Assembly: GCF_003202435.1 (NCBI RefSeq)
Contig: NZ_QJHK01000004.1
Location: forward strand, 186,001-250,000
DNA length: 64,000 bases
From: Flavobacterium cheongpyeongense
GTDB lineage: Bacteria > Bacteroidota > Bacteroidia > Flavobacteriales > Flavobacteriaceae
Reading direction: 5' to 3'
Position 1 is the first letter of the stretch. Each line of letters begins with the position of its first letter. Made by a program: the position numbers and the translations under genes. This document shows, piece after piece, positions 52,156-60,683 of the stretch. The notes under the pieces were generated by a model that saw only the letters and a list, made by a program, of their open reading frames with translations, was not told the origin of the DNA and ran no database searches.

Positions 52156-52240
52156 GTTTAGAAACAAGTTTAGTTTTCTTTTTGAGGAATAATATTCTTG
52201 TTTTTAGGTGCTTTCACCCGATTCATTCGTTTATATTCCT

Positions 52241-52248
52241 TAATTTTG
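52241..52248 (+). promoter_or_regulatory. -7 element deciding the trmB start
   Basis: TAATTTTG lies within a longer open frame from 52198. A transcript starting just after it begins before the GTG at 52267, so the upstream start is unlikely. Confidence 0.6.
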
Positions 52249-52266
52249 CCGAAAATTTTTGTAAAA

Positions 52267-52944
52267 GTGGGAAGTAAAAATAAACTAAAAAGATTCAGGG
52301 AAAACGAAACGTTTCAAAACGTTTTCCAGCCAACCAGAGAAGAAGTTGTAGGTGATTTAATGCCTTTGAAAGGGAAATGGAATGCTGATTTCTTTAAAAA
52401 TGACAATCCGTTAGTTTTAGAATTAGGATGTGGCAAAGGAGAATATTCTGTTGGACTGGCAGAAAAATACCCCAACAAAAATTTTATCGGAATCGATATT
52501 AAAGGAGCCCGATTCTGGAGAGGTGCCAAAACTGCTGTTGAAACCGGATTGCACAATGTAGCTTTTGTACGAACTCAGATCGAATTAATCAATCATATTT
52601 TTACTGAAGGTGAAGTAGACGAAATCTGGATTACTTTTCCGGATCCACAGATCAAATACAAAAGAACCAAACACAGAATGACCAATTCTGAGTTTTTGAA
52701 ATTGTATAAAAAAATCCTGAAAAAAGACGGGGTTGTGAACCTGAAAACCGACAGCGAATTCATGCACGGTTATACATTGGGATTACTTCATGGCGAAGGA
52801 CACGAAGTTTTGTATGCCAACCATAATGTATATAAAAACGAAGGAAGCCCTGAAGAGGTTACTGCTTTTCAGACGTTTTATGAAAAACAATATTTAGAAA
52901 TAAACAAGGCAATTACGTATATTCGTTTTAAAATTAAAGATTAA
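52267..52944 (+). CDS. trmB: tRNA (guanine-N7-)-methyltransferase
   Basis: A 225-residue SAM-dependent enzyme that methylates G46 of tRNA. LELGCGKGEYSVGLAEKYP (about 49-67) is the SAM loop, NFIGIDIKGARFWRGAKTA the next motif and WITFPDPQIKYKRTKHR (about 118-134) the catalytic loop with the TFPDP signature. The family usually begins GSKNKLKRF; I therefore take the GTG at 52267 as start (first residue Met read from GTG). An upstream ATG would add 23 residues but lies before a promoter element. Confidence 0.92.
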   Translation: MGSKNKLKRFRENETFQNVFQPTREEVVGDLMPLKGKWNADFFKNDNPLVLELGCGKGEYSVGLAEKYPNKNFIGIDIKGARFWRGAKTAVETGLHNVAFVRTQIELINHIFTEGEVDEIWITFPDPQIKYKRTKHRMTNSEFLKLYKKILKKDGVVNLKTDSEFMHGYTLGLLHGEGHEVLYANHNVYKNEGSPEEVTAFQTFYEKQYLEINKAITYIRFKIKD

Positions 52945-52986
52945 TTTAATTTTAAAAACATATACTTAACTCCATCAACTAACAGA

Positions 52987-53625
52987 ATGGTCTTTCTTAC
53001 CCCTTTATTTTCAGGCTTTATTGCAGCTGTTATCGGAATTATTCCTCCGGGTTTGCTCAATATGACAGCCGCGAAAATAAACCTGAAAGAAGGGAAAAAG
53101 AATGCTTTATGGTTTGTGATTGGTGCAGTTCTGGTAATTTTTTTTCAGGTATCTATCGCAGTATTATTTGCACGTGTAATCGATAATCGACCGGACGTAA
53201 TAACTTTACTTCGCGAGATTGGCTTTGTTATTTTCTCTGTTTTAACGATATACTTTCTGTTTATTGCAAAAGAGCCAAAGAGCAAGAAAAAATCAAAGAT
53301 TAAAAAAAGTAGTAAAAAAAGCCGTTTTTTTCTCGGAATGCTGCTTTCAGGACTGAATTTCTTTCCTATTCCTTATTATGTTCTCGTAAGTGTTACACTG
53401 GCTTCCTATCATCTTTTTGTATTCGAAAATAACATCATATTTACCTTTGTTACAGGTTCTGTTTTAGGTTCATTTGCCGCTTTGTACAGTTATATTGCTT
53501 TCTTTGGAAAAATAGAACAGAAAACCGATTACTTAATGCGAAATATGAATACGATTATTGGAACTATTACAGGTTTAGTAGCAGTCGTGACGCTTTTTAA
53601 TATCTTAAATTATTATTTCGGATAA
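52987..53625 (+). CDS. LysE-family transporter
   Basis: A 212-residue inner membrane protein with about six helices. The opening FIAAVIGIIPPGLLNMTAAKINLKEG is the LysE/RhtB substrate motif. A basic cytoplasmic loop SKKKSKIKKSSKK (about 98-110) lies between helices 3 and 4. These proteins export amino acids or related small molecules. It starts 42 nt after trmB and may be in the same transcript. The substrate is unknown. Confidence 0.88.
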   Translation: MVFLTPLFSGFIAAVIGIIPPGLLNMTAAKINLKEGKKNALWFVIGAVLVIFFQVSIAVLFARVIDNRPDVITLLREIGFVIFSVLTIYFLFIAKEPKSKKKSKIKKSSKKSRFFLGMLLSGLNFFPIPYYVLVSVTLASYHLFVFENNIIFTFVTGSVLGSFAALYSYIAFFGKIEQKTDYLMRNMNTIIGTITGLVAVVTLFNILNYYFG

Positions 53626-53733
53626 TAGAACCCGATTAAAAGAGCAAACTGATTAACTTTGAAGGTCAAAAAGGTCTTTCAATCATTAATTTATCCCGTT
53701 TTATCCTTTAATCTGTGGCAAACTACCAAAACT

Positions 53734-54060
53734 ATGGCTGAGGAAAATTTTTTTGAAAAAGTGTATGCAATCGCCAGAAAAATCCCTTACGGAAAAGTAA
53801 CTTCTTATGGCGCAATTGCAAAAGCATTAGGCACCGCACGTTCTGCCCGAATGGTAGGCTGGGCCATGAACGCGTGTCATAACATGGAGGATGTCCCTGC
53901 ACACAGAGTTGTAAACCGAAAAGGACTTTTGACCGGAAAACATCATTTTGAGGGAACTAATTTAATGCAGCAGCTTTTGGAAAACGAAGGCATCAAAGTT
54001 GATAACAATCAAATTGTTGATTTTAACAAACATTTCTGGCAGCCTGAAATAGAACTGTAA
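53734..54060 (+). CDS. alkyltransferase-like (ATL) protein lacking the catalytic Cys
   Basis: A 108-residue protein matching the DNA-binding part of O6-methylguanine methyltransferases (AIARKIPYGKVTSYGAIAKALGTARSARMVGWAMNAC, a helix-turn-helix and Arg finger region). The active-site PCHRV of true enzymes is PAHRVV here, so it cannot transfer the alkyl group. This defines ATL proteins, which bind O6-alkylguanine and recruit nucleotide excision repair. The ATG at 53734 is preferred: the preceding 25 codons are not like the family. Confidence 0.9.
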   Translation: MAEENFFEKVYAIARKIPYGKVTSYGAIAKALGTARSARMVGWAMNACHNMEDVPAHRVVNRKGLLTGKHHFEGTNLMQQLLENEGIKVDNNQIVDFNKHFWQPEIEL

Positions 54061-55275
54061 TCAATCCATTACTAAGCCATTACTGACATCCGTTTCTGTT
54101 TCTTTATCTTTTTGATATACATCCGGATAGAAATAAACTTCACCAGTTTCTTCATTTACCCAGCAAGTAAAATAGCCAATATAGATCAGAATTGGTTTTT
54201 TCAACATACAGGTTGTTTCATTTACACCATCCATCGCACTGTCAATTTTTTCTGCAGACCAGTCGGGATCGTCTTTCAAAATTGCATATGCCAGTTTTTT
54301 AGCTTCTTTTATATTAATACAACCATGGCTAAAAGTACGCTGTTCAAACATAAACAAACTTTTGGCCGGCGTATCATGCATATAAATATCAAATGGATTT
54401 GGGAATAGAAATTTTACCAGTCCCAAAGAATTTTTAGATCCGGGTCTTTGTCTTACTCTACCTCCGTTCCATTCCATATTATGCTCCTCGAGATAATTTT
54501 TATCTTTGCCCATGTTGAGTTTTAATTCGTTGTCAATAATACTCTGCGGGATATTCCAATACGGACTAAATACCACCCTGTCCATTGTACTGCTGAAAAT
54601 TTCGGTTTCTGACCAGATTGTTCCAACAAAAACATCCGAAACAAACTCATTAACACCATTTTTCACATATAATAATCGGTATGCCGGAATATTTACCATT
54701 ATGTAGTCCTTTGCTTCTATGAGACTTTCAGGAATTAAACGACAGCGCTCCATATTCAGTTTTAGGGTTTTGATTCTTTCAGATACAGACTCGTTCATTT
54801 GTTTGATATGCTCGAATGTCAGCTTATAATTTAATTTCAGCCCATATCTTTTTTTATAATTTAAAACACCTGCCATCAGCTCTTCATCATATAAACTGCT
54901 TTTCGAGTTTTTTTTCAGATCACCATCGATATACAAACGTTCACGGATTTGTTTTACAGCAACACCGCTGTCAAAAGGTTTCAGATTTTTATACGTAGCA
55001 CTGTCAATATCGATTTTTCTCCACAGCTTTTTTCTCTGGATTTTTTCGTATTTGTCTAAAGCGGTCTGAAGACGGTCATACTGACTGGATAAAAGGTACA
55101 CTTCTTTAGAGGCACTTTTAGACACACTGCTGGTTGAATCAGATTTATCCTGAACCGCCTGATTTTCTTTTACATACAAACTTTCCATTGGTTTTATATC
55201 TTTATCATTAAAACCAAATGAAGTAAGTACAAAAGCTATTGCTATAATCAGGAGAAATTTTTGTAATTGTTTCAT
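54061..55275 (-). CDS. L,D-transpeptidase (YcbB-type)
   Basis: A 404-residue protein with a signal or anchor helix (about 6-22). A helical N-terminal part (about 60-180) with YIDGDLKKNSKS resembles the scaffold and peptidoglycan-binding region of YcbB. The catalytic domain (about 200-340) ends in HDTPAKSLFMFEQRTFSHGCINIKEA, with the SHGCIN Cys and His. It forms 3-3 cross-links in peptidoglycan. Its stop abuts the stop of the convergent ATL gene with no spacer. Confidence 0.9.
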   Translation of the reverse strand: MKQLQKFLLIIAIAFVLTSFGFNDKDIKPMESLYVKENQAVQDKSDSTSSVSKSASKEVYLLSSQYDRLQTALDKYEKIQRKKLWRKIDIDSATYKNLKPFDSGVAVKQIRERLYIDGDLKKNSKSSLYDEELMAGVLNYKKRYGLKLNYKLTFEHIKQMNESVSERIKTLKLNMERCRLIPESLIEAKDYIMVNIPAYRLLYVKNGVNEFVSDVFVGTIWSETEIFSSTMDRVVFSPYWNIPQSIIDNELKLNMGKDKNYLEEHNMEWNGGRVRQRPGSKNSLGLVKFLFPNPFDIYMHDTPAKSLFMFEQRTFSHGCINIKEAKKLAYAILKDDPDWSAEKIDSAMDGVNETTCMLKKPILIYIGYFTCWVNEETGEVYFYPDVYQKDKETETDVSNGLVMD

Positions 55276-55521
55276 GATGTTATTTTTTTAAATATTCTTG
55301 TATTATTTATTTAAAAAAATAGCAGAACCATATTAAAAATCTGAAACCTTCAAAATGATTTTTCACTATATTTTTAAATATTGAAAATCAAAAATTTAGG
55401 GTATTTCAAATTTACGACGCAACGTCAAAAACCGAATTATAGAATATTCAGAACATCTATTAAAATTCACATCAGGCACAAAACAAACAATAAAACACTG
55501 ATAAACAGAGTTTTACTACAA

Positions 55522-56847
55522 CTAAATCAGGCAGATAATAAAACTTGTTTTGTCCTCATCGGTGTGATAATTTAAGTAGCCGCCATGGGCTTCGATGATG
55601 TTTTTAGAAAGTGTTAAGCCTATTCCGGCTCCGTCTTTTCTGGTAGTGAAGAAAGGTAAAAATACTTTGTCCTGAATTTCAGGATCAATTCCTTTTCCGT
55701 TGTCTGATATTGAGATGAAAAAACGGTTATTTTCTGTGTAACTGGATACAAACAGCTTTTTTTGAGTTTTTTCTTTTAATGCATAAATGCTGTTGGTAAT
55801 CAAATTGATAATGACCTGCTCCATTTGGTTTTTATCAATCAGTATAGAGCGTGAGCTATGGGTATTATTGATCAATTCAATATTTTCAGTTTTCAGGATC
55901 GGGTTCATAACACGCAGGCAGTCTTCAAAAAGTGAATTTATCGGGATCATTTCTTTTGTTGGGGTCGGCAGCATCGCCAGTTTACGGTAATTTTCTACAA
56001 AAACCTGCAAATGATCGCTTCTGTTGATAATGGTCGAAATACTGCTTTTGATGTCTTCAAGATCATCTTCTTCCAACTTTTCCTGATCAAAAATCTGAAG
56101 TAAATTCTGCGAAAGTGCCCTAATTGGCGTTAAAGAATTCATTAATTCATGAGAAATAATTTTCATCAGGTTGATCCACGCTTCTTTTTCTTTTTTCTCG
56201 ATAACACGTTGAATACTGTCCAGCAAAATGATAAAATATTCTTTATTATAAGTTTGGGTCCTGGATGTTTGCAAGATAAAAGTCTGCAAATCCTGATCCT
56301 CAATCTTAATAGAAATGCCAGATTTCAATTCAGTGAATTCCGTTTTTTCAATTTCGTGGCACAGAGAAGGAAGATAATTTTTAAGGTATTGCCAATGACT
56401 GACTTTTGGCACCTTAAACAAATCTGAAAAACAATCGTTCATCAGAAAAATATTCCAGTCTTGATTTTCTTTCTCCAAAATTAAAGCTGCCGTATCGATA
56501 TTATTTAAAAGCGAACGATAAATGAGTTCTTTTGAAGTTTGTTCCTGATGCTGTAATTTTAAAGTCTCGTATAAAAGATACAGGCTTTTAAAATTATCTT
56601 TTTTATTTCCTTCAGGAAAATGGTTTGAAAAATCATTATGCAGAATCGAAAGTAAAGTCCGGTCATAAAACTGAGATTGATTCCGGACATAAAAATACAT
56701 TTCGGCCAGCATTACAAGAGCAAAAACGGCAACCAGCATCGCATTGTAATAAAACATTTTAAAGATTAGAAAAACACAGAGAAAACAGAGCATCATTATA
56801 AATACAGCCCTTACAAATAATGCGTTATGAAATTTCCAGTTTTTCAT
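55522..56847 (-). CDS. NtrB-like sensor histidine kinase
   Basis: A 441-residue inner membrane kinase. Two hydrophobic helices at about 10-30 and 34-50, a PAS-like region (about 100-210) and the kinase core follow: HELMNSLTPIRALSQNL (H-box, His about 237), NLITNSIYALKEK (N-box), ISDNGKGID (G1) and GAGIGLTLSKNII (G2). It is the cognate partner of the NtrC-like regulator that ends 146 bp upstream on the same strand. The signal is unknown. Confidence 0.9.
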   Translation of the reverse strand: MKNWKFHNALFVRAVFIMMLCFLCVFLIFKMFYYNAMLVAVFALVMLAEMYFYVRNQSQFYDRTLLSILHNDFSNHFPEGNKKDNFKSLYLLYETLKLQHQEQTSKELIYRSLLNNIDTAALILEKENQDWNIFLMNDCFSDLFKVPKVSHWQYLKNYLPSLCHEIEKTEFTELKSGISIKIEDQDLQTFILQTSRTQTYNKEYFIILLDSIQRVIEKKEKEAWINLMKIISHELMNSLTPIRALSQNLLQIFDQEKLEEDDLEDIKSSISTIINRSDHLQVFVENYRKLAMLPTPTKEMIPINSLFEDCLRVMNPILKTENIELINNTHSSRSILIDKNQMEQVIINLITNSIYALKEKTQKKLFVSSYTENNRFFISISDNGKGIDPEIQDKVFLPFFTTRKDGAGIGLTLSKNIIEAHGGYLNYHTDEDKTSFIICLI

Positions 56848-56888
56848 TAATTATTTTTTATTTCTGAATAATACTGATGAAAATGTTA

Positions 56889-56975
56889 CCGCAAAGGCTT
56901 TAAGCAAATGTCGCCAAATACCGTTTTACGAACTTAATAAAGCAATTGCAAAAAAATTATTTTGTGTGCTTTGCG
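56889..56975. repeat. CGCAAAG-type inverted repeat, copy 4 (degenerate)
   Basis: ACCGCAAAGGCTTTAAGC near 56889 and GTGCTTTGCGATAAAA near 56966 pair weakly. It lies between the kinase and regulator genes. Confidence 0.5.
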
Positions 56976-56993
56976 ATAAAATTAACACTGTGC

Positions 56994-58340
56994 TTACGTA
57001 TTTTTTAAATCGTATTTTTCGATTCTTCGGTACAAAGCAGCTCTTGATAAGCCCAGTTCATCAGCTGTTTTACTAATATTGCCATGGTGCTTAAAAAGTG
57101 CTTTTTCAATAGCCGTTTTTTCTATTTCAGATAACGGGTTTTCATCGTTTTCCTGAATTTCATCAAAATCCAGAATATCCAGATCATGAACCGAAATGGT
57201 ATGGTTATCAGCCAGAATCAAAGCACGCTCGATTTTGTTCTGCATTTCACGGATATTTCCTTTCCATGGATATCGTTCTAAATACGGCGCTGCATTTTCA
57301 TCAAAATGCCAATTTTCCTGGTTGTATTTTTCGGCAATATTTTCTAAAATAAAATGCGCCATCGGAACAATATCCTCTTTTCGTTCCCGCAAAGGCGGCA
57401 GAATTATTTCCATTGTATTGATCCGGTACAGTAAATCTTCTCTAAAGGTTTTATTTTTTACCTCCGCTTTGATATCATTATTCGTTGCCGAAATTATTCG
57501 GACATCCAATGGTCTTGCTTTGCTTTCGCCCAGGCGTGTAACGGTTTTTGTTTGCAGCACATGTAATAATTTAGATTGCAGATGAAGCGGAATATTACCA
57601 ATTTCATCCAGAAAAATAGTTCCGTTTTGTGCACTTTCGAATCTTCCGGGCGTATCGGTTTTGGCATCTGTAAAAGCGCCTTTTGCATACCCGAAAAGTT
57701 CACTTTCGAATAAATTATCACTCAGAGAACCTAGATCTACATGAACAAAAGCCTGGTTTTTTCGTTCTGAATTTTGATGGATAAATTCGGCACAAACGTA
57801 TTTACCGGTTCCGTTTTCTCCTAAAATCAAAACATTTACATCCGTTTTTGCCACTTTTTCAGCAATGGAATAGGCTTGTTTTATTTTTTGGGAAGTGCCG
57901 GTAAAATACCTTTTTGCTGTTTTTTCTACGAATGGTTTTTTAGTGTTTTTTCTGCTTTCGACAACAGCCTTATCCATCATTTCGAGTAATTTTTCGTTGT
58001 GCCAGGGTTTTAAAACATAATCAAAAGCTCCTGTTTTTATGCCTTCTACCGCAGTTTCTATTTTTCCGAAGGCGGTCATCAAAATCACAATTGTATTGGG
58101 CGAAAGTGTCTTGATTTCTTTGAGCCAGTGAATTCCTTCGCGCCCGTCTTCAAAACCAATTCGGTAATTCATGTCCAGCAAAACAACGTTAATTTCATTT
58201 TCATTTAGAATTGAAATGATTTTTTTTGGACTATTTGCCGTAAAAATCGTTTCAAAATGCTTTTTAAGAATCATTTTTGCCGAAAAAAGAATTTCTTCCT
58301 GATCGTCTACAATTAATATTTGGGCCTGTTTTTTTCTCAT
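56994..58340 (-). CDS. sigma-54-dependent response regulator (NtrC family)
   Basis: A 448-residue regulator. The receiver (about 5-120, VDDQEEIL, VVLLDMNYRIG with Asp) precedes the AAA+ core: GENGTGKYVCAEFIHQNSER (Walker A), GTIFLDEIGNIP (Walker B), then RVISATNND-like sensor motifs. The sigma-54 contact loop reads GAFTDA instead of GAFTGA. A Fis-type HTH closes it (GNISKTADELGLSRAALYRR). I use the ATG at 58338-58340, where the receiver begins. A leader of about 30 codons extends the open frame. It probably activates the divergent efflux operon. Confidence 0.92.
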   Translation of the reverse strand: MRKKQAQILIVDDQEEILFSAKMILKKHFETIFTANSPKKIISILNENEINVVLLDMNYRIGFEDGREGIHWLKEIKTLSPNTIVILMTAFGKIETAVEGIKTGAFDYVLKPWHNEKLLEMMDKAVVESRKNTKKPFVEKTAKRYFTGTSQKIKQAYSIAEKVAKTDVNVLILGENGTGKYVCAEFIHQNSERKNQAFVHVDLGSLSDNLFESELFGYAKGAFTDAKTDTPGRFESAQNGTIFLDEIGNIPLHLQSKLLHVLQTKTVTRLGESKARPLDVRIISATNNDIKAEVKNKTFREDLLYRINTMEIILPPLRERKEDIVPMAHFILENIAEKYNQENWHFDENAAPYLERYPWKGNIREMQNKIERALILADNHTISVHDLDILDFDEIQENDENPLSEIEKTAIEKALFKHHGNISKTADELGLSRAALYRRIEKYDLKNT

Positions 58341-58352
58341 GATGTCTTTTTT

Positions 58353-58390
58353 TGTCCGCTTTCGAACGGTCAACTGTTCATTTTCGGACA
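58353..58390 (+). promoter_or_regulatory. paired enhancer-like palindromes
   Basis: TGTCC-N6-GAACG (58353-58368) and TGTTC-N6-GGACA (58375-58390) are two half-related palindromes of form TGTyC-N6-GrACA, centred 22 bp apart. Together they are symmetric (TGTCCG-N5-GAAC-N8-GTTC-N5-CGGACA). They sit between the NtrC-like gene and the efflux operon. Confidence 0.7.
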
Positions 58391-58453
58391 CTGATTTTCT
58401 GAATGATTCTGAAAGCTCCCTTGAAATCAATGCTTTACAGGAAATAAATTTAA

Positions 58454-58469
58454 TGGCACAGTATTTACC
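58454..58469 (+). promoter_or_regulatory. candidate sigma-54 promoter of the efflux operon
   Basis: TGGCACAGTATTTACC against consensus TGGCACGNNNNTTGCW: the -24 element is perfect, spacing is right, but the -12 TTGC is TTAC. It is about 28 nt before the HlyD-type gene. Confidence 0.5.
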
Positions 58470-58496
58470 TATTGATTATCAGTAAATTATTTAAAA

Positions 58497-59741
58497 ATGG
58501 ACAAGGTAATTCCTCGTAAAAATAAAAAAATTAGCTATCTATCAATAGCAATTGGAGTTTTTTTAGTTTTGGCAATACTGATCTTCTTATCTTTTAATTC
58601 CAAAAGAAACTTAAATGTCAAAGCAGAAGAAATTTCAGTTCAAAAAGTCGAAAAGGCTTTTTTTGAAGATTTTGTTGTTTTTCAGGCCAAGGTTGAACCA
58701 CTCAATATGATGCTGTTGAACGTAACTGAAGGCGGGTCTGTAAAAGAGATTTTTGTAGAAAACGGTGCTATGGTTACCAAAGGTCAGTCACTGGCACGTT
58801 TGTATAATCCAAATACAGAACTGAATTATCTGACTCAGGAAACAGCGATAATTGAACAGATCAATAATTTGAATACCGGAAAACTGAATATCCGAAATCA
58901 GGAACTGAACTTAAACAAAGATTTGGTTTTAATCGAACACGATTATAATGATGCCAAAAGATTGTACGATATGAACTCGAAATTGTTTGAAAAAGATGTG
59001 ATTTCGAGAAACGACTGGAATACGTTTAAAGAAAGTTTACGTTTTCAGGAAGAACGCAAAAAAACGATTCAGCAAAGTATTCAAAAAGAAAAGCAATCCA
59101 ATCAAATGCAGGTTTCGCAGATCAACCGTTCGATTCAGACCATGGAAAAAAGTTTGGAAATTTTGCGGAATAATAAAAAGAATTTCCTGATTACCGCTCC
59201 TGAATCCGGAAGACTGACTTCTTTTGAACCTGTTCTTGGAAAAACATTTCAGGCAGGAGAAAGCATCGGAAAAATCGATTCTAAACGAGGCTACAAACTG
59301 ACTGCCGATGTAGATGAATTTTATTTAGAGAAAGTCCGCGAAGGTTTAAAAGGTCAGATAGAATTTAAAGGAAAAACCGTTGAAATAATTGTAACCAAAG
59401 TAATTCCGGAGGTCAAAAGCGGGCATTTTACAGTAGAACTGGCTTTTACATCTAAAGAAAATATCGCATTGCAGGACGGATTAAGTTTTGGAGTAAAACT
59501 GATTTTATCTGAAAGAAACAAAATTTTAGTAGTCCCAAAAGGAAGCTTTAATCAGGAAACAGCCGGTAAATGGATTTTTGTGGTAAAAGGAAATAAAGCA
59601 CAAAGAAGAAACATAAAATTAGGCCGGGAAAATCCTTCGTTTTACGAAGTACTGGAAGGTTTGAAAGAAGGCGAATCTGTAATTACGTCCTCTTATTCAG
59701 ATTATAAGGATATTGAGGAACTTTCAATTAGTTCAGAATAG
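58497..59741 (+). CDS. HlyD-family efflux adaptor
   Basis: A 414-residue membrane fusion protein with one N-terminal helix (about 15-35), a barrel-sandwich part (about 70-105, NVTEGGSVKEIFVENGAMV), a long coiled-coil hairpin (about 115-235) and a beta-barrel with VVPKGSFNQE and ITSSYSDYKDIEELS. It bridges the ABC permease to an outer membrane channel. It begins the efflux operon and is followed 114 nt later by the ATPase. Known relatives export peptides, lipids or antibiotics. Confidence 0.9.
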   Translation: MDKVIPRKNKKISYLSIAIGVFLVLAILIFLSFNSKRNLNVKAEEISVQKVEKAFFEDFVVFQAKVEPLNMMLLNVTEGGSVKEIFVENGAMVTKGQSLARLYNPNTELNYLTQETAIIEQINNLNTGKLNIRNQELNLNKDLVLIEHDYNDAKRLYDMNSKLFEKDVISRNDWNTFKESLRFQEERKKTIQQSIQKEKQSNQMQVSQINRSIQTMEKSLEILRNNKKNFLITAPESGRLTSFEPVLGKTFQAGESIGKIDSKRGYKLTADVDEFYLEKVREGLKGQIEFKGKTVEIIVTKVIPEVKSGHFTVELAFTSKENIALQDGLSFGVKLILSERNKILVVPKGSFNQETAGKWIFVVKGNKAQRRNIKLGRENPSFYEVLEGLKEGESVITSSYSDYKDIEELSISSE

Positions 59742-59855
59742 ATTCTAGTTTTAGATTAACGAAGCGAGCCAACCTCAAACTTTAAACCTAAAATAAAAAA
59801 ACATCATCAATCATCAGTCAAAAAACGCAGTCAATAACATTTAACACCTCTAAAA

Positions 59856-60563
59856 ATGATAAAAATTCAAGATTTAACCAAAGTTTTCAGAACCGAAGAA
59901 ATAGAAACAGCTGCATTGAGCGGTATTTCTTTAGAAATTAAAAAAGGAGATTTTTTAACTATCATGGGGCCATCAGGTTGTGGAAAATCGACTTTACTAA
60001 ATATCATCGGGCTTTTGGATAGTGCTACCGATGGAAGTTATAAATTATTAGACCAGGAAATGATTGGTCTTAAAGAAAAAGGAAGAGCAGCGGTCCGCAA
60101 AGAAAATATCGGGTTCATTTTTCAGAATTTCAACCTGATTGACGAACTTTCTGTTTATGACAATATCGAACTGCCTTTGCTTTACAATAATGTAAAAACT
60201 GCCGATAGGAAACAAAAAATTGAGGCAATTGCAGCAAAACTGAATATTTCACATCGCCTGAAACATTTTCCACAGCAACTTTCAGGCGGTCAGCAGCAAA
60301 GAGTCGCAGTTGCCAGAGCTTTGGTAAATGACCCGAAAATTATTCTTGCTGACGAGCCAACCGGAAACCTGGATAGTAAAAACGGTAACGAAGTCATGGA
60401 GCTCCTGACCGATCTGCATGCGAAAGGGGCTACTATTTTGATGGTTACCCACTCTGATTATGATGCTTCGTTTTCGCAAAAAACGATTCACATGAAGGAT
60501 GGTGTGATATTCTCTGAGCGTTTAAATCAGCGAAATGTCGATGTTTTTATGGACGCTAAATAA
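59856..60563 (+). CDS. MacB/LolD-type ABC transporter ATPase
   Basis: A 235-residue ABC ATPase. GPSGCGKSTLLN (about 39-50) is Walker A, the Q-loop lies in FIFQNFNLIDELS, LSGGQQQRVAVARAL (about 147) is the signature and IILADEPTGNLDS (about 167) is Walker B. The 'NLDSKNG' D-loop and VTHSDYD H-loop follow. This MacB/LolD/FtsE type pairs with FtsX-like permeases. The permease follows at 60684. It energises the exporter from the cytoplasm. Confidence 0.94.
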   Translation: MIKIQDLTKVFRTEEIETAALSGISLEIKKGDFLTIMGPSGCGKSTLLNIIGLLDSATDGSYKLLDQEMIGLKEKGRAAVRKENIGFIFQNFNLIDELSVYDNIELPLLYNNVKTADRKQKIEAIAAKLNISHRLKHFPQQLSGGQQQRVAVARALVNDPKIILADEPTGNLDSKNGNEVMELLTDLHAKGATILMVTHSDYDASFSQKTIHMKDGVIFSERLNQRNVDVFMDAK

Positions 60564-60683
60564 GTAAAGATGCTCAAATTCATTGTAACCGCAATCCTGA
60601 TTCTGGTAGAGTTGGTTTGCAAAATATTCGCAATTATTTAAAATCAGTTTACCAAAGCTGAAATAACTATAAAAATACATACC

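Noticed and set aside
55381..55575. Short plus-strand frame overlapping the end of the NtrB-like kinase
   Set aside because: It overlaps a clear gene and has no supporting features.
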